A stretch of 11,492 nt of DNA from an uncultured beta proteobacterium. GTDB lineage: Bacteria; Pseudomonadota; Gammaproteobacteria; Burkholderiales; Burkholderiaceae_C. The notes beneath the pieces were generated by a model. It searched no databases. It was given only the letters and a program-made list of their open reading frames with translations, and was not told where the DNA came from. This document shows, one piece after another, positions 1-9,900 of the stretch. Location: assembly GCA_903920405.1 (NCBI GenBank), contig CAIXMC010000418.1, positions 1 through 11,492 on the forward strand, read 5' to 3'. The first letter of the stretch is position 1. Each line of letters starts with the position of its first letter. The position numbers were made by a program, and so were the translations under genes.

Positions 1-248
1 GGCTGCGGGCCGTGGGTTTTGTGGAGGCCGGCAGACTGTTTAGTCATGACAACTGGCTGAACGCGAACAAACCGGCCGCAGACCATGTGCTGGGGGCCGG
101 GCTGGGGCTGCGCTACACCCTGGGATCGTACGCATTGACTTTGGACTGGGCACGCATCTATAAGGGCAGCGTGCTGAGCATCGTGGGGCAGGCCCTGCCG
201 CAAACCGGTGACCAACAAATTCACCTTAACCTGACATACAGGTTTTGA
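1..248 (+). CDS. C-terminal end of a TpsB outer-membrane transporter (FhaC/ShlB/HecB family), 5' truncated
   Basis: This is the last 81 codons of a two-partner secretion transporter, the outer-membrane 16-strand barrel that exports a TpsA exoprotein. The frame is open to the left edge, so the true start is outside the window. The in-frame GTG at 12 is internal and should not be taken as a start. Visible features are the barrel pattern GFVEAGRLF (typical FhaC/ShlB 'FYDAG' strand), GAGLGLRYTLGSYALTLDWAR (alternating strand residues followed by the 'LDWA' strand), and the closing strand IHLNLTYRF. The terminal Phe is the usual outer-membrane barrel signal read by the BAM complex. POTRA domains and most of the barrel are not visible. 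The gene lies directly upstream of, and on the same strand as, a TpsA gene, which supports it being that protein's dedicated partner. Family assignment is confident; the specific subfamily is not. Confidence 0.85.
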   Translation, partial: LRAVGFVEAGRLFSHDNWLNANKPAADHVLGAGLGLRYTLGSYALTLDWARIYKGSVLSIVGQALPQTGDQQIHLNLTYRF

Positions 249-264
249 TATGATATGGGATATT

Positions 265-288
265 GTAAATAATAATAAAATTATTCAC
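265..288 (+). repeat. A/T-rich imperfect hairpin just after the tpsB stop codon
   Basis: Positions 265-273 pair with 280-288 (nine positions, one A-C mismatch) around a six-base loop. The stem starts 17 bases after the TGA. It is mostly A-T pairs and is not followed by a U run, so it is not a standard intrinsic terminator. It could be a weak mRNA 3'-end structure or chance in AT-rich DNA. Confidence 0.3.
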
Positions 289-324
289 CATGGAATTCGT
301 CGTTAATTTCCATCCGTAAACTAT

Positions 325-336
325 TTGATATATCAA
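325..336. repeat. Perfect 12-bp palindrome TTGATATATCAA
   Basis: The sequence equals its own reverse complement over 12 bases, and the match ends at both flanks. It lies 411 bases upstream of the tpsA start. It is one of three such palindromes in the gap, so it is a possible dimeric regulator site. No regulator can be named. Confidence 0.4.
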
Positions 337-480
337 TTATCTGGATCCGTGAGTGCAAACTCAAATATTTGTGTTTTTTGTTAAAAATTACCAAATTATG
401 CAAATTACAGCATTCTATGACAAGTGATCATGGCGTTGGTGCATAAATTAAAAAACTCGTTTATTATCAACATCCTACGG

Positions 481-492
481 AATTGGCCAATT
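481..492. repeat. Perfect 12-bp palindrome AATTGGCCAATT
   Basis: Self-complementary over 12 bases. It sits inside a wider arrangement in which GGAATT (479-484) is inverted as AATTCC (498-503), and CCAAT occurs twice (488-492 and 502-506). It is a possible operator upstream of tpsA. Function is inferred only from symmetry and place. Confidence 0.4.
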
Positions 493-562
493 TTTAGAAT
501 TCCAATGAAATCAACATGTTAGGCAGAATTTTGCACAAACGCCAGAGATCATCGCAAAAACT

Positions 563-574
563 TCAACGCGTTGA
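563..574. repeat. Perfect 12-bp palindrome TCAACGCGTTGA, overlapped by a wider inverted repeat
   Basis: Self-complementary over 12 bases, 172 bases upstream of the tpsA start codon. Its right end overlaps TGATCT (572-577), which is the inverse of AGATCA at 546-551, giving two nested symmetries. It is the closest of the three palindromes to tpsA and thus the best operator candidate. No binding protein is identified. Confidence 0.4.
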
Positions 575-735
575 TCTACAAAGGTACTATTGCCAGTTTG
601 CGGTTTGAACTTACGGATTTAGGATTAACCTACTCCTGAAACTCGACGAACGTCTTGCATTGAACTTCCATCTAAAATCGAGATGCACCGCGTGTGTTTC
701 CCGTGCGATCGATGGTCGCTGGTTATTTTGGTTTT

Positions 736-740
736 AGGAG
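736..740 (+). promoter_or_regulatory. Ribosome binding site of tpsA (AGGAG)
   Basis: AGGAG lies six bases before the ATG at 747, an ideal spacing. An in-frame TAG at 735-737 overlaps it, so no upstream in-frame start is possible. Together these fix 747 as the translation start. Confidence 0.85.
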
Positions 741-746
741 CGTTTT

Positions 747-965
747 ATGTCTAGTCGCTCATCGCTTAATCACATTTTTCGCTCTGTCTGGAATCAAGCC
801 TTGGGCGCGATGGTGGCCGTTGCAGAAATTTGCGGCTCACGCACGTGCTCAGGCAGCGGGTTGGGTGTCATGGCCCGCTCGGAATCCTGGCAGTTCTTTG
901 GGCTTCAATCGCTTGCAGTGGCCGTCGCTACGGCCTGTGGCGCTATACCGTTCATCGTTCATGCC
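747..965 (+). other. Extended signal peptide region (ESPR) plus Sec signal peptide of TpsA
   Basis: Residues 7-28 (LNHIFRSVWNQALGAMVAVAEI) match the ESPR found at the start of large type V secreted proteins, normally written as N-x-I-[FY]-R-x-[IV]-W-N followed by V-x-V-[AS]-E. A linker with basic residues follows, then a hydrophobic core at about 53-71 (LQSLAVAVATACGAIPFIV). Cleavage is likely after HA73, before NPTGG. ESPRs are thought to slow Sec export so that very large exoproteins do not misfold in the periplasm. Cys29, Cys34 and Cys64 lie in the removed part. I see no lipobox placed for a lipoprotein. Confidence 0.85.
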
Positions 966-3900
966 AACCCCACTGGCGGCGTGGCCATTGTCGGCGCGGC
1001 CCAGATGTCTGCGGTGGGCAACAAGCTGACGGTCACCACCCAAAACGGGGCAGGGCAGGGTCACTCGGCCATCGATTGGCAAACCTTTTCTATCCCCAAG
1101 GGCAACACCACCTACTTTGCCCAGCCCAGTGTCGCCAGCACGGTCATTAACCGCGTGGTCACCCAAACGCCGTCGCAAATTTTTGGCACACTGGGCAGCA
1201 ATGGCCATCTGGTTTTGGTCAATCAGTCCGGCATCACCGTGGGGGCGGGTGCAGTGGTTGATACCGCCGGTTTTACGGCATCGGCCTTGCGCATGACCGA
1301 TGCTGACGCTTTGGCCGGACGGATGCGCTTTGGGGATGGCAGTGCAGACGCTGCGGGGGTTTCGGTGCTTGGCAACATTTTGGCCCGCAGCGGCGATGTG
1401 GTTATTTTGGGCACCACAGTTGATACGGGCAAGGATGCACTCATTCAGTCGGCCAATGGCAGCACCATTCTGGCAGCCGGCAGGCAAATTGAGATCACCG
1501 GTCGCGGTCTTGAAGGGATCAGTTTGCAAGTGCAAGCCCCATCCGATCAAGCGATTAACCTGGGCACTTTGCAGGGCGACGCGGTGGGCCTGTTTGCCGG
1601 TACGCTCAAACACAGTGGGTTGATTCAGGCGACGACGGCCAGTCTGGAGGGGGGCAGGGTGGTGCTCAGGGCCGCAGGCGATACGTATGTCGAGGGCACA
1701 GGCCACATTGTGGCCACTGGCATCAAGGGTGGCAGTGTGGATGTGCTGGGCAGCCGTGTGGCGGTGACGGATCAGGCTGTCATTGATGCATCAGGTGAGC
1801 AGACCGGTGGTTTGGTGCGGGTGGGTGGGGACTATCAGGGCAAGAATGCAAATGTTCCCAATGCCAGTGTCACCTATTTTGGCCCTCAGGCATGCATCAA
1901 AGCCGATGCCACAAAGCAAGGTGATGGCGGCAGGGTGATTGTGTGGGCGGATGACACCACTCGGGCTTATGGCAGCATTTCGGCCAAGGGGGGCCGCAAA
2001 AGCGGGGATGGCGGGTTTGTGGAGACATCTGGGCACAATTTCCTTGATGTCAATGGCATCCTGGGTGTTGATACGCAAGCGCCCAATGGCAACAGTGGAA
2101 AATGGCTGCTGGACCCTGACAGCATCACATTGATTGCAGGACCAGGCATCGACACTGTGACCGGCTCTCTGCCGCTTCTGACCAGCGGGGGTGTCAACAG
2201 CACCATTTACGGTGTCAATATCAAGTCCTACCTTGGCACCACCAATGTCATTCTTTCTACGGGTACAGCGGGAACGGGCAGCATAGCCTTTACCGCCGGA
2301 ACCTATGACTTTTCGCCGACCAACGCGGCAACCAGTTCGCTCTCCCTGCTAGCCAACGGCAGTGGGGCTTCGACAGGCAACATTTCTTTGCCGTCCGGCA
2401 CCAATATCACCATGTTGTATGGTGGTCTTACCCTGGTGGCGGGGTGGGATGGCGTTTCGACATCCTTGCCGGATACCGTTGCTGTAGCAACAAACAAAGA
2501 CATCAGCGTGATCGGTGCTTCTTCGATCAGCGCTGCGTCCGTGACGATGAAAGCTGCCAATGACATTTTGATCACTCCTGCAAGTAGTGACATTGCCTTG
2601 ACAAGTTCAGCGGGTGGTATTTCATTGGCTGCGGGTGGAGCCATCAATGGATTGAATGGAGCGTTTGGTGCCAATCTGACGGCAAAGATGGGTGGAGGAG
2701 TCCAGGTTGCAGCCTCAGCCGGCGATATTTCGCTCAAGTCGATAAATACGGGGGGGTTGATCGCTACAGATTTTGGCGGCAACAATGCACTGACTTCGGG
2801 AAGTGTCACGGTCAGTGCGCCAAATGGTGCAGTCAGCCTCAATGGCGGCATATCAACGGCACTCAGCCATCCCGATGTCTCATCTTCGTTGACAGACACT
2901 GGTTCAGTCACGATCGCTGCCAAAAATAATATCAGCGTTGGCGCAATTGTGGAAACCTCCCAGGTCCTTGGTGGTTATGCGAATCCAGGTTCCAAATACG
3001 TGGGCAATGCTGGTGGTGTCAGCATTCAATCCGTCAGTGGGGCACTCAATCTCTTTCACGTTCAATCTTCGGTGATGACCTACCAGACCGGTACGGTGTC
3101 TGGTCATGGTGGCGATATCAACTTGAGCGCTGGAACGTCAATTGCGGTGAATGGTAATCTGGATAGTTTTGTATCCAATAACAACGATGACACGTCAATC
3201 GGGCGTGGGGGCAACGTGACGCTGGACGCAGGCACTGGCATTACTGTGGGTGGCGTTGTGAATGCTTCCAGCAAGACGGGGTGGTTAATGCAAGCGACCC
3301 ATCTCAATTCGACAGGCGGGGGGGGCGATGTATCGCTGACTGCCCGAAACGGCGCTATCACCCTGACTGGCGGTGTCGATACGTCTTCCGGCGTTATGGT
3401 TGACCAGTCAAATACTTTCAATACTAACTACAACGCTGGCTGTATCAGTTTTTATGGTTCGGTCATTGCCTGTGCAAAAGCCGAATCCATTGGTTCGGCT
3501 GGCAACGTCACGTTATCGGCGGCTGGCAACATCACGCTCAACGGCAATATTTCGGCCAGCATGATCAATGCCAGTGGTGCCACCACATACCAGGGCAATG
3601 CGGGCACTGTGGTATTGCATGCTGACCGCAATGGTGACTGTTTATCCACATCTTCAGGGTGTAGTACGGTGAACTTTGGTGTTGGCGTTGGCGTGTCCAC
3701 CGGCAGCACAGGGCGGGTTGATATTTATTACAACCCAACCAGTTACACCGATAGTTCGACCAAGTCAGATGCTGACTCCAATCCTTACTCAGGCAATGTG
3801 ACATCAGGTCCCTACACTGCCTGGATGCTGGTCAATGATGTGGGTCAGGCCACCGGTGGCACTCGCGGCCTACAGGCCATGCAAAACAATTGGACAGGTA

Positions 3901-6900
3901 ACTATGCGCTGGGTAAAGACATTGATGCCGGTGTGACCTCCGGGTGGAATAGTGGAGATGGCTTTGATCCGATTTTTGATCGGACCAAGAATCCCATCGT
4001 TGAGCCGATCTCAGGTTTCCGTGGCTCACTGAACGGGAATAACCATGTCATTGACGGGTTGACGATCAACCGTCCGGCAAGCAATTATGTGGGCCTGTTT
4101 GGCACCATTGGTGTCGCCAGTACCATCAGTAATTTGGGTTTAACCAACGTCAGTATCACTGGCAGCGATCGGGTGGGTGCCGTGGTGGGCGAGAGCACTC
4201 ACGTTGGCGCAAGTGACACCACCACCAGCAAAATCATCAACACCCATGTCACAGGCAACGTGACAGGCACGTATCAGGTGGGTGGCATCGTAGGAAAAAA
4301 CTACAGTTTGATTGACAACTCGTACTCCAGTGCCAATGTCAGCGCGACATCCAGCGTGGCAGGGCTGGCAGGGGGTCTGGCGGGCCATCACCAAGGAACC
4401 ATCAGCAACAGTTATGCGACTGGCAGTGTCAACGGCGTGTCGGCAGGTGGTCTTGTTGGCGAGATTTGTGGGTGCGACGGTGATTTCAACCGTGTAACCG
4501 GCCTACCGACAGGCGGTATTTTGCACAGCTACGCAACAGGGCATGTGGCGGGCGCAATCAACTCTGGAGGGTTGGTTGCCTCGAACCTTTGGGGCACTGT
4601 CATCAACAGCTTCTGGGATAAAGATACCACGGGTCAAGCTACTTCCCAAGATTCGAGCGTATCTTCCCCTGTAGGTGCCAAGACAACGGAAGAGATGAAG
4701 CAATCTGACACCTTCAGGGCCTGGGGTACAGACATCTCCAACGTCGGCGGCAGTACAGCCATTTGGCGCATTTACGAAGGCCAGACCGCACCTTTGTTGC
4801 GCAGCTTTCTGACCCCCATCACGCTCACACCGGTTTACAACGGAACGGTTCTACCGGCGAACATAGCGGATTACACCGCCAGCATTGCCAGCCCGGTCAC
4901 AGGCAACATCATCAGTACCGCCGCCGGTCTAACATTAAACAGTAGCGGGACACCCAACACACGTTTTGCCGTGTTGAATGGTTTTAGCAGTGTGCAACAA
5001 GGCTATGACATCAGCTATGTGACCAATACCATCTCAGGCACCGGCGATACAACCAACAACATTGCAATAACCAATGCGCTGAACTGGACCACAGGTGTAC
5101 TGACAGTCAATGCCTCCAACATTGCGGTCGATGCGGCCCTGACAGGGGGTGTGGGCAGTGCGGTTACCTTGAATGCTACCGGTGTCATCACACAAACCGA
5201 TGCCATCAACACACCCGGCTTGCTCACCACCAGTTCTGCTACAGGCACCACGTTAAATGCCGCGAACGCGGTGAATGGTTTTCAGGCCACCAATACCATC
5301 AGCGGTGGCATTGCTCTGACCAACGCCATCCCTCTGTCCATCGCGGGTATTACCCAGAGCGGCGGTGGTGTCACCAGCATTACCAATACAGGTAACGTCA
5401 CCCAATCAGCACCAATCAATGCCCTTGCTCTTGAACTGAAAGGAAGCGGCAACTACACCCTGACCAATTCAGCCAATAGTGTCGGAACACTGGCTGGCAA
5501 CGCCGGTTCAGTAAGTCTGACCAGCAGCACGGCATTGACAGTGGGCACTGTTGGTAACACAACCGGACTGACCACCAGCGGCAATGTGTCGCTCAGTTCG
5601 GCAAGTGACCTCGTTGTCAATAATTCGATTTCAAATACCTTGAATGGCGGCACGGTGGCGTTGCGCGCTGATGTCAACGGGGTTTGTACTTATGCAGCAT
5701 CCGTGTGCAGTACGGTCACATTTGGTACGTCTGGCAACGTGACCACCACGGGCACTGGCCACGTTGATATCTACTACAACCCATCTGCTTACGATACACC
5801 AGATAATTTTTCAACGAATTTGACGGGTACACCTGTTTACACCGCCTGGATGTTGGTCAATGATGTGGGGGTGGCCACCGGTGGCGCACGCGGCTTGCAG
5901 GCCATGGATACCAATCTGGCAGGTCAATATGCGATTGGAACTAACTTTAGTGCCAGTGCGACCGGTCCGATCTCTGCATGGAATGCAGGGGCAGGCTTTG
6001 CCCCGGTGGGTAACAGCGCCACCCCCTTCACGGGTTCGCTAGACGGATTGAACTACACCATTGACGGCCTGTACATCAACCGTTCGGCCACCAACATCGG
6101 TTTGTTTGGTGTCATTGCTTCAGGGGCCAGTGTGCGAAATCTCGGGCTTACCAATGCCGGCATCGTGGGTTCAAATGGCAGTACTCTGGGTATTCTGGCG
6201 GGGATCAACAATGGCATCATTGGTGGTTCCTACAGCTCGGGGACGGTCAGTATCGCCAATATCGGTGGTGTGACAGATCAGGCTGGCGGTCTGGTGGGTG
6301 CGATCAGCTCAACTGGGTCGGTTGTTTTATCCCACAGCTCAGCGATCGTCAGTGCGGATGGCTCCTACAAATTTCACCTCGGTGGTTTGGCTGGCACCAA
6401 CGTGGGCAATATTACAAGCTCTTATGCCACCGGCAACGTAAGCGGCAGCAACACCTGGAGCGGTTTGGGTAACGTGGCTGGCGGGTTGGTGGGGTGGGCT
6501 CCTTCGTCTAGCGTCATCACCGGTTCGTACAGCACGGGTCAAGTCAGTGTCAGCAATAATTACAACGGTGATGATGTTGGTGGGCTAGTGGGCAGCACCA
6601 GCGGCATCATCAGCAATTCGTACAGTAGATCACCCGTGAGTGCCGTTATCCAGAGCGGCAGCGGCGTCTCTGTCGGCGGTTTGGCGGGTAAGAACTACAG
6701 TCCCGGTATCATTTCAAACAGCTACTCAACGGGCAGTGTGACGGTTAGCGGCAGTCTCACTTTTGCTTCATACGGCGGTCTTGTGGGAAGCGGCGGATCG
6801 ACTGTTACCAACAGCTATTGGGATGCGCAAACTTCAGGCCTATCCACAAGTAGTGGTGGCACTGGTTTGACCACAGCGCAAACGAAGCAATCTACTACCT

Positions 6901-9900
6901 TCAGTGCCTGGGGTGCAGACATCTCCAATGTTGGCGGAAGCACAGCCATCTGGCGCATTTACGAAGGTCAAACCGCACCTTTGTTGCGCAGCTTTTTGAC
7001 CCCCATCACGCTCACACCGGTGTACAACGGCACGTCACAAACATTGACGAGCATTGCTGACTATTCCGCCAGCATTGCCAGCCCCGTTACCGGCAACATC
7101 ACCGGTACTGCCGCTGGTTTGACATTAAACAGCAGCGCGACAGCAGGCGCACATACCGCCGTGTTGAACAATTTCAGCAGTGTGCAGCAGGGCTATGACA
7201 TCAGCTATGCCACAAAAACCATCACCGGCACAGGCAGTGCAGCCAATGACATCACAGTAGCCAACGCGCTGACCTGGAACACGGGTGCGCTGACCATCAA
7301 CGCCGTCAACAACATTGACATCAATGCGCCGATCAGCGTTACCAACGCAACCCCTGACGCGCAGGCTTTGGTATTGAATCACGGGGGATCGGGCAGTGTC
7401 ACTTTGGCCAACGACTTGTCTTTGGCAGGCGGTTCTCTGGTGCTAGGAACAGGCAGCTCTTTTAACTGGACAGGCGGAACCATCACAGGCCACCTGACAA
7501 CCAGCGGCAGCACCACCCTACCTTCAACCCAAGCATCAAGCAGTGTCACACTGGGGGCTGGTGCAGTGTGGGACAACACGGGCACAGTGCAAAACAACGG
7601 GCAGATCACCCTGCAAACCGGCGGTTATCTGAATATCAACAGTGGCGGCACATTCAACAATGCCGGCATCCTCAATTTGCAGAATGATGGTGCAGTGAAC
7701 ACCAGTGGCATCTTCGTCCACAGAGACGGGGCGTTCAATAACTTGGCATTGGGCAACATCACCAGTGCCAGCCTTGGTACAACCAGCGGCTATTCGTTTA
7801 TCGACACAGCTACCTATGGTGGCAGCGTCACCAACTCTGGTGCAATCAACGTTCTTAGCGGACAGTTGAGTCTTACTTTACCGAGTTCATTTGTTCAATC
7901 CGGCTCTGTTGACGTGCAGAGCGGTGCCACGTTGAATGTTATGTCTGGTTTTACCAATGCAGGCACTTTGTCCGGCAGTGGCACGATCACCGTGGGCACG
8001 GGTGCGGCTGGTTTGATCAATAGAGGCCAGATCAACCCAGGGGGCGTAGAGGCAGCCGGCACACTGACCATTAACGGCGATTTGCAATTGGCTTCAGATT
8101 CAGTATTGAACATGGAACTGGGTGGTACGGGCGCGGGGCAATATGACCAACTGACGGTCACAGGCACGATCACCAACACGGCAGGAACTTTGAATGCCAG
8201 TCTTCTGCCAACTGAATCTGGTTACACGCCCGCCGATGGCGATACCGTTTCATTTCTGACACAAGGCAGCACAGCACCTGCCATGGCAACATTTGCCAGC
8301 ACCACCTTACCTACAGGGTTTGGTGTGGGCTATAACCTGGCTATCGGCGAGGCTGCACGACTGATCTACGCCAGTGCCGGTACGGTGATATTCACCAATG
8401 CAGGCGGTACGCTGGACTGGGGGTTGGCATCCAACTGGTTGGCAAATGCCTTACCCGCTTCATCAGACGCAGTGTTGATCAATTCTGGGCATGCGGTGAC
8501 GCACAGCACTGGTGCCGACACCATCGCCGCACTGACCATCAACAGCGGCAATTCACTCAATGTATCGGGCGGGTCGCTGGAGGTGTCGGGGGTCACTACT
8601 TTGGGTGGTGACTTGACCGTGTCGGGGGGGCTTGCTAAGTTAAACGGAAGTCTGACTGGGCCAGGTTCAGGGGGACTTGCGTTGTACGGAGCTCAGAATG
8701 TAGGTGCGACGGGCGTTGTAGCTGTATCAGATGGGACGTTGAACTTGGGCGCGGACTCCATGATCAGTCGTCTGAGTCTGACGGGTGGCAGAGTGCAAGG
8801 TGCAGGTTCACTCCATGCAACTGGTCAGTTTTACCAGACGGGCGGTTCGATCGCCATGAGCGGGCCGGTGACGATAGAGCAGAGCGCAGGTGATTTGAGT
8901 GTGGGTGCGATCAGTGGGTCGGCCATCACTTTGTCAGCCCCCAATGGCGGCATCAGCCAGTCGGCTGCACTGGTCACGCCAGGCCAACTTGGCACCACAT
9001 CGTCCAACGGCACTGTTCTAAAGCACACCGGTAATCAGGTGGGCGGTTTTACTGCATCCAATACGGGGAGTACAGGCAACATTGAATTGTCCAATTCTGG
9101 GGTCTTGACATTGGGCATCGTCAATAACTACGCAGACGGTGTGATCATCACCAATGCTGGCAATCTGTCGGTGACAGATTCAGTGACTGCGGGGGGGGTC
9201 ATCCAGTTGACTGCGTCGGGTGGTGACTTGACGCAAAGCGCAGGGATGATTTCACATTTCGTGGAGCAGCAGGCCACACCAGATGTGACGCTGGAGGGCG
9301 CAAACCTTTCGCTCGCAGGGGTGCGATCGAAGGGCAATATCACGCTGAATGCGACGGGGCGCGTAGATCTGCTGAACCTTGGCAGCGGCAACTATTTTGA
9401 CGACGAGTTCTTCACGTACAACCTGCCGTTCACATTCAACTACTTTGGCACAAACTATACCCAGGCGTTTATTTCAACCAACGGTCTGATCACGTTTGGA
9501 TCAGGTACTACAGCAATCATCAGTTCCATCGGCGGTCTGGCATCCCTGAAGGCCATTGCACCCGCTGCAAATGACTGGGTGATTCAGGCCAATGCGGGCA
9601 AAGACATTCATATTGCAGCCAACACTAGCGGTTTATCGGTGGTATGGGATGTAGCGCGATGCTGCGATCAGGTGACTCCGACCACTGCGGCGGCCAAGTT
9701 TGAAACTGTGTTAAGTCCGAGTGGCAATATACAGTTCAACTATGGCGCTGCCAACACCAGTTTTGCGAATGACGTGACGATCGGGATTTCAAATGGTGCG
9801 GAGGGCATCAATCTGATTTCGGGTCTGATGAACGAGGCCAATTTCAGCTTGAACAACCTGAGATCGACCACCTTTACGCCCAATGGTGCGGGCGGCTATA

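Larger units (their letters stand above)
249..746. other. 498-base AT-rich intergenic region between tpsB and tpsA
   Basis: No credible gene is seen here on either strand. Positions 301-540 contain 75 G+C in 240 bases (31%), far below the flanking genes. The region holds one A/T-rich hairpin just after the tpsB stop, three perfect 12-bp palindromes, a repeated TTGAACTT (605-612 and 660-667), and the ribosome binding site of tpsA at its right end. No convincing paired -35/-10 promoter could be picked by eye. The best -10-like hexamer is TAAAAT at 673-678, without a good -35. The length and composition suggest that tpsA has its own promoter and possibly a regulator site. This is inference. Confidence 0.7.

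Noticed and set aside
265..288. Intrinsic terminator for tpsB
   Set aside because: The hairpin is A/T-rich, has a mismatch and is not followed by a T run, so it does not meet terminator criteria.
293..503. EcoRI and BamHI sites (GAATTC at 293 and 497, GGATCC at 343) as signs of cloning vector
   Set aside because: Six-base sites are expected by chance in AT-rich DNA of this length, and there is no vector-like sequence around them.
673..678. TAAAAT as a -10 promoter box for tpsA
   Set aside because: It matches five of six bases of the consensus, but no acceptable -35 is found 16-18 bases upstream; the nearest TTGCAT is only 12 bases away. Not listed as a promoter.
694..1150. Two overlapping plus-strand open frames (694-1029 and 830-1150)
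   Set aside because: They overlap the ESPR, signal peptide and TPS domain in the wrong frames, lack a good ribosome site and show no family pattern.
849..1706. Open frame of 285 codons on the minus strand
   Set aside because: It lies fully inside and antisense to the TPS domain and early shaft, has no recognisable family pattern or ribosome site, and arises because the GC-rich tpsA codons leave few stops on the opposite strand.
2303..2923. Open frame of 206 codons on the minus strand
   Set aside because: It is Pro/Val/Ala-rich, the mirror of Gly/Asn/Thr-rich tpsA codons. No domain, signal or start context supports it.
4083..6839. GLUG repeats as evidence for an IgA protease
   Set aside because: GLUG repeats occur in M26 proteases, but no HExxH or serine protease motif is seen in this window and the N-terminus is clearly TpsA.
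3603..7334. Duplication as an assembly artefact
   Set aside because: The two copies differ at many positions, are spaced by unique sequence, and have GLUG blocks of different length with the frame intact, which argues for a real old duplication.
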